A stretch of DNA of 40,674 bases, from the NCBI GenBank assembly GCA_025352845.1, contig JANXSC010000374.1, positions 1 through 40,674 of the forward strand, given 5' to 3'. The notes beneath the pieces were generated by a model that saw only the letters and a list, made by a program, of their open reading frames with translations, had not been told where the DNA came from and ran no database searches. Positions 1-8,977 of this stretch are shown piece by piece. The position numbers and the translations under genes were made by a program. This DNA is from Opitutaceae bacterium. Lineage in GTDB: Bacteria; Verrucomicrobiota; Verrucomicrobiia; Opitutales; Opitutaceae. Within the stretch, counting starts at the first letter, position 1, and the number at the start of each line of letters is the position of its first letter.

Positions 1-1821
1 TCGAATCTCGTCGTCCGCTCGCTCGCGCTCGCCGAATTGCTCTCACGCGCATCAAACGCCACCGCCACCGCGGGCGCATCCCTCCGCGCCGCCGCCACCC
101 GCCTCGTCGCCGGCACCAATCAAAACGCCGACGAAACCGCCGCGCTCCCGATCTTCTTCGCCCTCGAGCGCCTCGCGTCCGGCCGTAGCGACGAGCGCCC
201 GCAAGCCGACGCGATCGACGCATTGCTCCGCCGCGCACTCACGCGTCGCGAGAGTGGCGTCGCCCTCGCCGCGCTCCGCGTGCTCGCCGCGCGCGAGGCG
301 TTGCCCGCAGACTCCGAGAAACTCTTCACTGACCTCCTCGCTCCGCCCGCATCCGGCATGGCCGCACGCCTCGCCGCCGATATTTTCCGCCGTCACCCGC
401 AGCCGTGGCAGCCGGCGCTCATCCTCGCGACGCTCGGCAAGGCGCCCGCCAACGACCCCGAACTCATCTACGCGCTCCGGCTCGCACTCAAGACCCACGC
501 GCTCGAAGCCGATCTCGCGACGCTCCAACGCTGGGCGGCCGTCAATGCCGCCACCGCTACGCAGGTCGCCGATCTCGCACTGGCGTTGCCGACGTCGGCC
601 GCGTCCCGGTTTCTTCTCGTGCATTTGAAATCCGCCAAAGCCGACGACCCGCGCTTCGGCGACTACGCGCGCCATGTGGCGCTCCAGCTTCCGACCGAAG
701 AGTTCGATAATTTCTCCGCGCTCCTTCGACCACTCACGGCTGCTCCCGCTGCGCAGCGGCTCATCGCCGCCGAGGGACTCGCCATGATCGCGGCGAAAAA
801 AGATCGCACGCTACCCCACGATGTCGCCGCGTGGATGCACCGTGAACTCTTCGCCCAGCTCGAAGGCAAGGCCGCCGAATCCGTCCGCGCCGCCAACGCC
901 CTCAAGCCGCTCGATCTTCCGGAGAAAGCCGCGCCTCTCCGACGCCGCGCGCTCAACCCCTCCGTCGCCGAAAGCGCCCGCGCCGCCGCGCTCCGTGCAC
1001 TGAAGCCCGGCACACCCGACACCGAAACCACGCTCGTCACCGCGCTCACATCCACAACGCTGCCCGCGGTGCGCCGCGCTGCGGCGGAGTTGCTCGGCAC
1101 GGCCGACGCCAGTGCCGAAGCCCGCGCCGCGCTCGCCGGCACCTTCGCCACCGCGCCCGCCGACCTCGCGCTGACGCTTTGTGTCGCCCTCGCGAAAAGC
1201 GACGCCGGGGCCGCGGACCTGCTCGACCTCGCCGCCGCCGGCCGCGTGCGCCCCGCGTTGCTGAAGCACCGCTATGTCACCACCGCCTTCGAGAAACGCT
1301 CCGCCGCTCTCCGCGAACGCGCGACCGCGCTCACGAACTCGCTCCCGCCCGAAGACGCGCGCCTCGACGCCGTGATCGCAGCGCGCCTCGGTGCCGCCGG
1401 CAACCACCAGCCCGACGCCGCGCGCGGGGCGCCGCTTTTCGCCCTGCACTGCGCCGCGTGCCACCGCTTCCGCGACGCCGGTGGCAACCTCGGTCCAAGT
1501 CTCGACGGCATCGCTTCCCGCCCGCTCCCGCGCCTCGTCGAAGACATCCTCGACCCCAGCCGCAACGTCGATCCGACCTTCCGTCTCACAACCGTCACCC
1601 TAAAAAACGGCGAAACGAAATCCGGCATGAATCATCGCGAGAAAGGCGACAGTGTTCTCCTCACCGATCCTGCGACGGGGCAAAACATCGTCGTCGCGAA
1701 AGCCGACATCGCTTCGACCGCGATTTCGTCCGTCTCGCCCATGCCCGCCGCCTTCGAGACCGCGCTCTCGGAAAAAGAATTTTTTGATCTACTGGAGTTT
1801 CTGCGAAGTCCGGCGAAATAG
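1..1821 (+). CDS. PVC-type haem-binding cytochrome with HEAT-like repeats, C-terminal part
   Basis: The frame is open from base 1, so the start lies outside the window. About 450 residues of Ala/Leu-rich helical HEAT-like repeats precede a single c-type haem motif, C-A-A-C-H, at 1450-1464. A conserved tail follows (LGPSLDGI, then ILDPSRNVDPTFR, then a segment on exporting or modifying a ligand, then EKEFFDLLEFLRS). This order matches the C-terminal putative haem-binding domain of Planctomycetes/Verrucomicrobia that usually ends very large secreted membrane-bound dehydrogenase-like proteins. The likely role is periplasmic electron transfer for an upstream catalytic domain, possibly a sugar dehydrogenase or hydrolase, that cannot be seen here. 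It ends 148 bp before the TonB receptor on the same strand. Confidence 0.85.
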   Translation, partial: SNLVVRSLALAELLSRASNATATAGASLRAAATRLVAGTNQNADETAALPIFFALERLASGRSDERPQADAIDALLRRALTRRESGVALAALRVLAAREALPADSEKLFTDLLAPPASGMAARLAADIFRRHPQPWQPALILATLGKAPANDPELIYALRLALKTHALEADLATLQRWAAVNAATATQVADLALALPTSAASRFLLVHLKSAKADDPRFGDYARHVALQLPTEEFDNFSALLRPLTAAPAAQRLIAAEGLAMIAAKKDRTLPHDVAAWMHRELFAQLEGKAAESVRAANALKPLDLPEKAAPLRRRALNPSVAESARAAALRALKPGTPDTETTLVTALTSTTLPAVRRAAAELLGTADASAEARAALAGTFATAPADLALTLCVALAKSDAGAADLLDLAAAGRVRPALLKHRYVTTAFEKRSAALRERATALTNSLPPEDARLDAVIAARLGAAGNHQPDAARGAPLFALHCAACHRFRDAGGNLGPSLDGIASRPLPRLVEDILDPSRNVDPTFRLTTVTLKNGETKSGMNHREKGDSVLLTDPATGQNIVVAKADIASTAISSVSPMPAAFETALSEKEFFDLLEFLRSPAK

Positions 1822-1969
1822 GCGCGGCCCGCGGGGCTTTTCAAGGGGTTGGGCGAGCAGTTGTGACTCGCAAAGAGACTGCATCACTTGTGAAGATTCG
1901 CGTCGTCCTTTGACGTCGAGCCCCGGCCCCTCGGTGGCGCGACGAGTCAGGTTCGCTACCGCCCACCCC

Positions 1970-4900
1970 ATGAAAGCATCCCGATCGTTTGGTCGCACGC
2001 GGGTTCTCGCACCCTTCACCGCCAGCACGGCGTTTCTTTTCACAGTTTCGACGGCACCCCTCGCTCGCGCCCAACCCGCGCCGAGTCCAACCAACCAAGC
2101 GGGCAGTAAGAAGGACGACGTGAGCGTCATGTCGGAGTTTAAGGTCTACGACAAGAAGGCCGTGCCGTTCACCGATGCGAACATGGACATCCCGCGCGGC
2201 GTGAATGACGTCCAGCCCTACTATATCATCGGCCCAGACGAGATCGAAAATTCCGGCAAGGCCAACCTCGACGATCTCCTGAAGGACGTCCTCACGCAAA
2301 ACACCGTCTCCGAAACCAACGCCCAGATCGATCCGAGCGCGCTTACCAATCAGCTCGGTGCCACGAGCACAATCAACCTGCGCGGGCTCGGCTCGGCGCA
2401 GACGCTGATTTTGATCAACGGGCAGCGCACGTCCAACTTCGCCAATCGCGGCGCGACGTTTCAGCCCGAGACCAACGGCATTCCGCTCGCGGCCATCGAG
2501 CGCGTCGAAGTGCTGCCGGGCAGCGCCTCCGCGATTTACGGCGGCACCGCCGTCGGCGGCGTGGTGAACGTCATCCTCAAGCGCAACTACGTCGGTGGGC
2601 AGCTGAGCACGACCTACCAGAACACATTCGATTCCGACGCCCCGATTCGCACGGTGAGCGCCATTTTCGGTTTTTCCGTGAAGAGTAAAACGCACGTCAC
2701 GCTCAGCACCAGTTTCAGCGACGGCAAGCCGCTCCGCCTGAAGGATCGCCCCTTCATCCAGGATTATTTTAGGCGCGCCGTCGCCAACAGCCCGGCGACG
2801 TTCTACTCGCAGACACAGGTTTTCCTCAGCGGCGCGACGCCCAACATCGCGTTGAACACCGCCGCCGTAAACGGCTTCACGAATGCGCAGACCGCGAGCC
2901 TCACGCTCAAGTCAACCGGCCAGGCCATTGGCGCGCGTTTCAGTTACATTCCCTCCGGCACCTCGGCCTCGACGCCCGCCGCCACGCTTGCGACCGGCCT
3001 CCTCGCCAACGCCGGCAAATACAATCTCGATTTCGGGTCCACCGCATTTCGCGGCGACGAGAGCACGCTCGCACACGTCACGCGGAAGCAATCCGTGATG
3101 GCCCGCATCGACCACCAGGTTAATTCCGCCATCAGTGTCTTCGCCGATTTTTCGTTCAACCGGAACAACGTCCTCGAGTCGCGCTGGGATCCACTCGGCA
3201 ACGGCGTGTATCAGTTTGCCATCCCCGGCAACGCGCCCGGCAATCCGTTTCGGGAAAACGTGCTCGTGAGCATCCCGCTGCCCTATGCCCAGTCACCGCA
3301 CAACGACGTCGGCAACCAAGTCTCCAACGGCGTCGTCGGCGGCGTGGTCAAGCTGCCGCGCGAATGGCGACTCGCGGCCGATCTCAACTATTCCGTCACC
3401 GCGCAGAAGGTTTCCTACGGCTTGGGAAACTTCGCCAACACCACCACCTTTGGCGGCTACCAGGGGCTGCTCTTCAACGGCACCGTCAATCCCTTCGTGG
3501 ACACGATCGCCAATCCGCTCGATGTCGTGAAATATTTCGGCGAGTGGACGGGCTACAACAAGGACACGATGCTCGACTACAACGTGCGCGCATCGGGCCC
3601 GATGTTCTCGCTGCCGGGCGGGCGGCCCGTGCTGACGGTCGGCTCGGAAGTTTACACCGAGCGGTTGCCGCAGGCATTCGTTGGCGGCGCGTTTCCGCCG
3701 GTGCCGCCCGCGACGGCCAATCCGACCAACCAATATTCCTATTTCATCGGCCAGCGCATCTCGACCTATGCCGGTCATGCCGAGGTAAGCCTGCCGATCG
3801 TATCGGGGCAGAACGGGCGCCCGTTCCTGCGCGCCCTCGAAGTCCAGGTCGCCGTGCGCACCGAGTATTTCAAGGTGTTCACGAACCCCGACGCCCGCGT
3901 GAACCTCTTCCCCGATGCTGTGCCACCGCGCGAGACGCACAGCGCCGTCATCAGCCGGAACGATGTCGCCAAGCTGCACGCGACGAAGCCGACCTTCGGA
4001 CTAAAATACTCGCCGACGCACGCCCTCACGTTTCGCGCCTCGTATGCGACGGCGTTTCTGCCGCCCACGTTTGCGCAGCTTACCCAGCGCGTGAACACCA
4101 CCGGCGTCGCGCCGCCCACGCCGACCGCGGTATTTTTCGATCCCGTGACGAACACCAACTACGCGTCCGTCAGCGTGCAGGGCAACAACCCCAACCTAGG
4201 GCCGGAGACCTCGAAAAACTGGAGCTACGGCGTCATCTGGCAACCGTCGGGCGCGCTGAAGGATTTCCGGCTCAACCTCGAATACTGGAAGATCGACAAA
4301 CTGAATTTGATCCGCGCCGTGAACACGCCGCAGTTACTCGCCAACCTCGGTGACCAAGCCCCCGCCGGCAGCGTGACCCGCGATCCCACGACCAAGAAGA
4401 TCGATTTGTTCACCTACGCGAATTACAACGTCGGCAACGGCACCACGAACGGCTGGGACGTTTCGGTGGACTACCGCCGCGGCACGCCGATCGGGGCGTT
4501 CGCGATCCGCAGTCGCGCGACAATCACGGAGCATTTGAAACTGCCGCCCTCGATCAGTTTTCCCGCGATGGAGTATGCCGGCTACGTCAACTCCGGCGGC
4601 GTGAACAAACTGAAAAACAATACGGCGCTGAGTTGGGCGAGCGGCGGGCATTGGCGCGCCGTCTGGTCCGCAACCTACCACAGCGGCTACAAGCAATCCG
4701 GCGCCCCCGGCGATCCGGTGTATCTCGGGGCCGCCAATCCCACGCTCATCACGACGAGCACCGGGCCGCAGGGCGGCTACCGCGTCTCGTCGCAGATCTA
4801 TCACAATGCGTCCGTCACCTATGCGTTCGGCCAGAAAGACACGCACCGTCTGCTGCAAGGCGTCACGCTCCAACTTACCGTTAACAATGTCTTCGACACC

Positions 4901-5005
4901 CTGCCGCCCTTCGACGCCGTGAATGGACACGTCCCGTTTTTCTACAGCCGCTACGGCGACGTCCGCCTGCGCGACTACATTCTCCGCTTCAAAAAAGATT
5001 TTTGA
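1970..5005 (+). CDS. TonB-dependent outer-membrane receptor
   Basis: About 1011 residues. The frame is open further upstream, but the ATG at 1970 was chosen because it begins a clear signal peptide (MKASRSFGRTRVLAPF, a hydrophobic core, then A-R-A-Q). The plug domain follows, with PYYIIGPDEIENSGKANLDD, the segment INLRGLGSAQTLILINGQRT and the closing ASAIYGGTAVGGVVNVILKR. After that come alternating aromatic beta strands of a 22-stranded barrel, ending in LRDYILRFKKDF with a terminal Phe as outer-membrane proteins require. No carboxypeptidase-like N-terminal domain is present. The substrate cannot be read from the sequence. The sulfatase 130 bp downstream suggests a carbohydrate or another sulfated compound. 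Confidence 0.92.
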   Translation: MKASRSFGRTRVLAPFTASTAFLFTVSTAPLARAQPAPSPTNQAGSKKDDVSVMSEFKVYDKKAVPFTDANMDIPRGVNDVQPYYIIGPDEIENSGKANLDDLLKDVLTQNTVSETNAQIDPSALTNQLGATSTINLRGLGSAQTLILINGQRTSNFANRGATFQPETNGIPLAAIERVEVLPGSASAIYGGTAVGGVVNVILKRNYVGGQLSTTYQNTFDSDAPIRTVSAIFGFSVKSKTHVTLSTSFSDGKPLRLKDRPFIQDYFRRAVANSPATFYSQTQVFLSGATPNIALNTAAVNGFTNAQTASLTLKSTGQAIGARFSYIPSGTSASTPAATLATGLLANAGKYNLDFGSTAFRGDESTLAHVTRKQSVMARIDHQVNSAISVFADFSFNRNNVLESRWDPLGNGVYQFAIPGNAPGNPFRENVLVSIPLPYAQSPHNDVGNQVSNGVVGGVVKLPREWRLAADLNYSVTAQKVSYGLGNFANTTTFGGYQGLLFNGTVNPFVDTIANPLDVVKYFGEWTGYNKDTMLDYNVRASGPMFSLPGGRPVLTVGSEVYTERLPQAFVGGAFPPVPPATANPTNQYSYFIGQRISTYAGHAEVSLPIVSGQNGRPFLRALEVQVAVRTEYFKVFTNPDARVNLFPDAVPPRETHSAVISRNDVAKLHATKPTFGLKYSPTHALTFRASYATAFLPPTFAQLTQRVNTTGVAPPTPTAVFFDPVTNTNYASVSVQGNNPNLGPETSKNWSYGVIWQPSGALKDFRLNLEYWKIDKLNLIRAVNTPQLLANLGDQAPAGSVTRDPTTKKIDLFTYANYNVGNGTTNGWDVSVDYRRGTPIGAFAIRSRATITEHLKLPPSISFPAMEYAGYVNSGGVNKLKNNTALSWASGGHWRAVWSATYHSGYKQSGAPGDPVYLGAANPTLITTSTGPQGGYRVSSQIYHNASVTYAFGQKDTHRLLQGVTLQLTVNNVFDTLPPFDAVNGHVPFFYSRYGDVRLRDYILRFKKDF

Positions 5006-5020
5006 CCGACCACCCAACCC

Positions 5021-5118
5021 TTGTCATTCTGAAGGCAGCGAAGAATCCATTTGGATCTTCACTGCGCTTTTCGGTTGCGAGGCTCCTGCTGGATTCTTCG
5101 CTACGCTCAGAATGACAA
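5021..5118. repeat. 98-bp inverted repeat with 29-bp arms
   Basis: The left arm at 5021-5049 and right arm at 5090-5118 are inverted copies matching at 26 of 29 bases (ttgtcattctga then agcgaagaatcca in the left arm). The 40-bp loop is unrelated. The arm resembles the widespread gtcattctgagc / gcgaagaatcc type of interspersed repeat found in many bacterial genomes (recalled, not searched). It lies between the TonB receptor and the sulfatase and could act as a transcript-stabilising or partly terminating hairpin. Confidence 0.8.
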
Positions 5119-5134
5119 TCCCCGCGCCCCACTC

Positions 5135-6577
5135 ATGAAGAAACTCTTCGCCTTCGTTTGCTCGCTCCTCGCGCTCGCTGTGTCCGACTTCGCCGCCACT
5201 CCGCCGCAAAAACCCAACGTCGTCCTCATCCTCGCCGATGATCTCGGGTGGACGGACCTCGCGTGTTTCGGCAGCGATCTGCACGAGACGCCCGCGCTCG
5301 ACCGGCTCGCGCGCGATGGGATGAAGTTCACGCAAAACTATTCCGCCTGCACGGTCTGCTCGCCCACGCGCGCCGCGCTGATGACCGGAAAATATCCCGC
5401 GCGACTCCACATCACCGATTGGATTCCCGGTTCGATGCCCGACAATCCCAAACTGCTCGTGCCCGACTGGACGAAATACCTGCCGCTTGAAGAAGTAACC
5501 ATCGCGGATGTTTTCAAAGCCGCGGGCTACGTGACCGCCAGCATCGGCAAGTGGCACCTCGGCACCGAGCCCTACTACCCCGAGAAACACGGCTTCGACC
5601 TCAACATTGCCGGCACCGACAAGCCGCAGCCAACCACCTACTACGCGCCGTGGAAAATACCCACGCTCACGCCCGAGGGCAAGGACGGCGAATACCTCAC
5701 CGACCGACTCGGCGACGAGGCCGTAAACTTCATCGAACGATCCAAGGACAAGCCGTTCTTCCTCTACCTGCCGCATTTCGCGGTGCACCTCCCGCTGCAA
5801 GGCCGCGCCGATCTCGTGGAGAAATATGAGAAGAAGATCGCGGCGAAGGGTGCGGACAAACTCAACCACAAGAACCCCGCCTATGCCGCGATGACCGAGA
5901 GCCTCGACACCGCCGTTGGTCGCGTGCGCGCGAAACTTGCCGAACTCAACCTCACCGAGCGCACTATCGTCATCTTCACTTCCGACAACGGCGGTCGCGT
6001 GCCCACTACGTCCAACGTCCCGCTGCGCGTCGGCAAAGCCTCCGCCTACGAGGGCGGCGTGCGCGTGCCACTGATCGTCTCGTGGCCCGGTGTCACAAAG
6101 GCCGGCAGCGTCACTGACGCCCCCGTGATCACGATGGATCTTTTCCCGACGCTCGTGGAGATGGCCGGACTGCCCGCGTCCGCCGCACGCACCGCGATCG
6201 ACGGCGTGAGTTTTGCGTCGGTGCTGCGCGGCGGCGCGAAGCCCGCGCGCGACACGATGTTTTGGCACTACCCGCACCACCAGCACTACCAACTCGGCGG
6301 TGCCATGCCCTACGGCGCGATCCGCTCGGGTGATTTCAAGCTCATCGAGTTCTTCAACGACATGCACGTCGAGCTCTACAACATCCGCGAAGACATCGGG
6401 GAAACACGCGACCTCGTTACCTCGCGACCCGAACTCCTCGCGCAACTCCGCGCCCGCATCCACGCGTGGCGCACGGAAGTCGGCGCACAGATGCCCACGC
6501 CCAATCCCAAGCACGATCCGACGAAGCCGGAATACACGCCGCTGCCGGGCAAGGCAAAGAAAGCGGCGAAGCAGTAG
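5135..6577 (+). CDS. exported arylsulfatase (formylglycine type)
   Basis: 480 residues. The ATG at 5135 starts a signal peptide (MKKLFAFVCSLLALAVSDFA). The alkaline phosphatase-like sulfatase fold is clear: NVVLILADDLGWTD supplies the metal-binding Asp pair, and the sulfatase signature C75-S-P-T-R79 is followed by AALMTGKYPARLH. Cys75 would be converted to formylglycine by a maturation enzyme not encoded here. IGKWHLG, then FFLYLPHFAVHLPL, then VIFTSDNGG give the remaining active-site segments. The C-terminus is Lys-rich (KAKKAAKQ). Its neighbours are a TonB receptor upstream and a gamma-glutamyltransferase downstream. It probably removes sulfate esters in the periplasm or outside the cell; the substrate is unknown. 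Confidence 0.93.
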   Translation: MKKLFAFVCSLLALAVSDFAATPPQKPNVVLILADDLGWTDLACFGSDLHETPALDRLARDGMKFTQNYSACTVCSPTRAALMTGKYPARLHITDWIPGSMPDNPKLLVPDWTKYLPLEEVTIADVFKAAGYVTASIGKWHLGTEPYYPEKHGFDLNIAGTDKPQPTTYYAPWKIPTLTPEGKDGEYLTDRLGDEAVNFIERSKDKPFFLYLPHFAVHLPLQGRADLVEKYEKKIAAKGADKLNHKNPAYAAMTESLDTAVGRVRAKLAELNLTERTIVIFTSDNGGRVPTTSNVPLRVGKASAYEGGVRVPLIVSWPGVTKAGSVTDAPVITMDLFPTLVEMAGLPASAARTAIDGVSFASVLRGGAKPARDTMFWHYPHHQHYQLGGAMPYGAIRSGDFKLIEFFNDMHVELYNIREDIGETRDLVTSRPELLAQLRARIHAWRTEVGAQMPTPNPKHDPTKPEYTPLPGKAKKAAKQ

Positions 6578-6655
6578 CGCCCCGCTAATTTTCCCCTTCC
6601 GCCCGGACTCCTCGCGCCCGTTGACCCGCACCGCGACCTCGCCCACAGTCGCCCA

Positions 6656-8410
6656 ATGCACTCTCCCTCGTCGCGCCACCCTCGGTTCCGCGTGCTCCCA
6701 TCGCTGGCTGCCATCGTTTCGATTCTCGGCCTCTGCACCGCTCAACTCTCCGCCCAAGTCGATCGCGTCACCGGCCGGCCGTTCGCCACGCGCTCCGAGG
6801 TGATCGCGCAGCACGGCATGGTTTGCACCAGCCAGCCGCTCGCGACACAGGTCGGCCTCGACGTGCTCAAGCAGGGCGGCTCCGCCATCGATGCGGCCAT
6901 TGCGGCGAATGCCGCGCTCGGCCTGATGGAGCCCGTGAGCAACGGCATCGGCGGCGATCTCTTCGCGATCGTCTACGAGGCGAAGACGAAAAAGCTCCAC
7001 GGGCTCAACGCCTCCGGCCGCTCGGCACTCGGGCTCAGTGCGGCGCAGCTCAAGGCCGAACTCGCGAAGCTCGGCCGCACGACGATTCCCTCGCGCGGCT
7101 TTCTTCCCATCTCCGTTCCCGGCGCGGTCGACGGCTGGTTTATGCTGCACGGGAAATTTGGCCGCCTGCCGATGCAGCGCCTCCTCGCGCCCACGATTCT
7201 CTACGCGCGCGAGGGCTTTCCCGTCAGCGAACTCATCGCCCACTACTGGGCGCGCAGCGTGCCCGTGCTCGGCAAGGAGTCCGGCGCGTTTCTCGCGACC
7301 TACGCGCCCGGCGGCCGCGCGCCCGCCAAGGGCGAGATTTTCAAAAACCCCGATCTCGCGCGCACGCTCTCGCTCCTCGCGGATCAGGGGCGCGACTGTT
7401 TCTACCGGGGTGAAATCGCGGGGAAGATCGATGCGTTCTTCGCCGCGAATGGCGGTTGGCTGCGGAAAATTGATTTTGAAAAGCACACGTCGAACTGGGT
7501 CGAGCCCGTCTCGGTCAACTACCGCGGCTACGACGTCTACGAACTCCCGCCCAACGGTCAGGGCATCGCCGCGCTGCAAATGCTGAACATCCTCGAGGGT
7601 TTCGATCTGCGCGCGATGGGTTTCAATTCGCCCGACGCGCTGCACGTGATGATCGAGGCGAAGAAACTCGCGTTCGAGGATCGCGCGAAATTCTACGCCG
7701 ACCCGGAGTTTTCCAAGATTCCGCTCAAAGGCCTCCTCGCGAAAGAATACGCCGCGCAGCGCCGCGCGCTCATCAAACTCGATCGCGCCGGAAAATCCTA
7801 CGACACCGGCAACCCCGCATTACAGGAGGGCGACACCATCTACCTCACGACCGCGGACTCCGACGGTAACATGGTCTCGCTCATCCAGAGCAACTATCGC
7901 GGCATGGGCAGCGGCGTCGTCGTGCCGGGCCTTGGCTTCGGTTTTCAGAATCGCGGCGAGATGTTCACGCTGCAGGAGGGCCACGCCAACAACTACGCGC
8001 CGGGCAAGCGGCCGTTTCACACCATCATCCCGGCCTTCATCATGAAGGACGGCGCGCCGTGGGCGAGCTTCGGCCTGATGGGCGGCGCGATGCAGCCGCA
8101 AGGCCACGTGCAGATCGTCGTCAACCTGATCGATTTTGGGATGAACATGCAGGAGGCCGGCGACGCCGCGCGCTGGCAGCACGAGGGCTCGACCGACTAC
8201 GACACACCGAAGATGGCCACGGGAGGTTTCGTGAACCTCGAATCCGGCGTGCCGTGGGCGACGCAGGCCGAACTCAAGCGCCGCGGCCACGATCTGCGGA
8301 TCGATCTCGGCGGCTACGGCGGCTACCAGGCGATCCGCTGGGACGCGAAAAACAAAGTTTACCTCGGCGCGAGCGAGAGCCGGAAGGATGGGCAGGCGGC
8401 GGGGTGGTGA
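6656..8410 (+). CDS. ggt: gamma-glutamyltransferase, exported
   Basis: 584 residues, the usual length for this Ntn-hydrolase family. A signal peptide (PSLAAIVSILGLCTAQLSAQ) precedes the large subunit: HGMVCTSQPLATQVGLDVL, GGSAIDAAIAANAALGL, and EPVSNGIGGDLFAIVY, the typical glycine-rich segment. Autocleavage should occur before a Thr in GDTIYLTTADSDGNMVS; Thr394 is the best candidate nucleophile. The small subunit retains GSGVVVPGLGF, PFHTIIPAFI and the segment around GLMGGAMQPQGHVQ. The enzyme would hydrolyse or transfer gamma-glutamyl groups, for example from glutathione, in the periplasm. The gene starts 78 bp after the sulfatase and could be cotranscribed with it. Paired hairpins follow 24 bp after the stop. 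Confidence 0.92.
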   Translation: MHSPSSRHPRFRVLPSLAAIVSILGLCTAQLSAQVDRVTGRPFATRSEVIAQHGMVCTSQPLATQVGLDVLKQGGSAIDAAIAANAALGLMEPVSNGIGGDLFAIVYEAKTKKLHGLNASGRSALGLSAAQLKAELAKLGRTTIPSRGFLPISVPGAVDGWFMLHGKFGRLPMQRLLAPTILYAREGFPVSELIAHYWARSVPVLGKESGAFLATYAPGGRAPAKGEIFKNPDLARTLSLLADQGRDCFYRGEIAGKIDAFFAANGGWLRKIDFEKHTSNWVEPVSVNYRGYDVYELPPNGQGIAALQMLNILEGFDLRAMGFNSPDALHVMIEAKKLAFEDRAKFYADPEFSKIPLKGLLAKEYAAQRRALIKLDRAGKSYDTGNPALQEGDTIYLTTADSDGNMVSLIQSNYRGMGSGVVVPGLGFGFQNRGEMFTLQEGHANNYAPGKRPFHTIIPAFIMKDGAPWASFGLMGGAMQPQGHVQIVVNLIDFGMNMQEAGDAARWQHEGSTDYDTPKMATGGFVNLESGVPWATQAELKRRGHDLRIDLGGYGGYQAIRWDAKNKVYLGASESRKDGQAAGW

Positions 8411-8434
8411 TTTGAGGAGCCGGCGCGGCGCGAC

Positions 8435-8493
8435 GTAGCACGGTCAGCCTGACCGTGCCGGATTGGAAAACGCGGTCAGGCTGGCCGTGCTAC
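8435..8493. repeat. paired-palindrome interspersed repeat, copy 1
   Basis: 59 bp made of two hairpins. The first, cacggtcag-c-ctgaccgtg, is a perfect palindrome. The second, cgcggtcag-g-ctggccgtg, has one mismatch and G-T contacts. The spacer holds gattggaaaa. A second copy at 23442-23500 matches at 51 of 59 positions. It lies just behind the gamma-glutamyltransferase stop, where it could end or stabilise the transcript. Confidence 0.85.
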
Positions 8494-8560
8494 GCCATGC
8501 ATCGCGCAGGGTTTGGCTGGAATCAATCGCGCCTCTGCCTTTTCCCGATCCGCAGCCTTC

Positions 8561-8605
8561 GCCCGGGTGGTGGAATGGTAGACACTAGGGACTTAAAATC
8601 CGTCA
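8561..8605 (+). pseudogene. tRNA-Leu(UAA) 5' half, truncated
   Basis: The segment begins like the intact tRNA-Leu downstream (gcccgggtggtggaatggta) and continues through an anticodon loop cttaaaa with anticodon TAA. After about base 8605 no variable arm, T arm (no ggttcga) or matching acceptor strand (cccgggc) is found before the next tRNA. It differs from the intact copy at several stem positions, so it is not a recent duplicate. The break falls at the anticodon stem, the usual crossover place for tyrosine integrases. Confidence 0.6.
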
Positions 8606-8812
8606 ACCCCCGTCTCATTTCGAAAAGAGATCCCACATCAATGGATACAGGACACGCGGGTTGCCAATGTTCGCCAACATGGGACAAATTAAAAAACCGC
8701 CGTTTTTGCCCACTTCTTGCCCAATTTTTTGGGCGCTCCGAAACAGAGCGGAAAAAGCGGACATTCCGGCTGGCGTTTTTTTGCCCCCCGCTGCTATTGA
8801 ATCTGTGACATC
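8606..8812. other. non-coding, A/T-richer tract between the tRNA half and the intact tRNA-Leu
   Basis: About 207 bp with several T and A runs (ccgtttttgcccac, caattttttgggc, gcgtttttttgcccccc) and clearly lower GC than the flanking genes. I see no credible gene. Frames that read through here on the minus strand are antisense to the tRNA. The inverted segment gcccaattttttgggc could form a short hairpin. The tract may be the scar of an integrated element next to the broken tRNA. Confidence 0.5.
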
Positions 8813-8898
8813 GCCCGGATGGCGGAATGGTATACGCATTCGACTTAAAATCGAATTTCCGAAAGGGAGTGTGGGTTCGAGTCCCACTCCGGGCACCA
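8813..8898 (+). tRNA. tRNA-Leu (anticodon UAA)
   Basis: The acceptor strands gcccgga (8813-8819) and tccgggc (8888-8894) pair perfectly, followed by discriminator A and an encoded CCA at 8896-8898. The anticodon stem ttcga / tcgaa encloses the loop cttaaaa, giving anticodon TAA, which reads UUA. A long variable arm (tttccgaaaggga region) marks a class II tRNA, as expected for leucine. The T arm is gtggg-ttcgagt-cccac. Confidence 0.96.
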
Positions 8899-8977
8899 TT
8901 TCTACTCACCCAAATGACCTCGAAAGCGGCATGGTCACTCGCGGCTCTGCGAGCAGCGGCAGGCGCTCGCGAGGAAG

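Noticed and set aside
5024-7645. An open frame of over 870 codons opposite the sulfatase and gamma-glutamyltransferase.
   Set aside because: It is antisense to two clear enzymes, has biased composition and crosses an intergenic gap and an inverted repeat. No motif supports it.
8561-8700. A complete second tRNA-Leu starting at 8561.
   Set aside because: No T arm or matching 3' acceptor strand follows the anticodon stem within a reasonable distance, so only a 5' half is supported.
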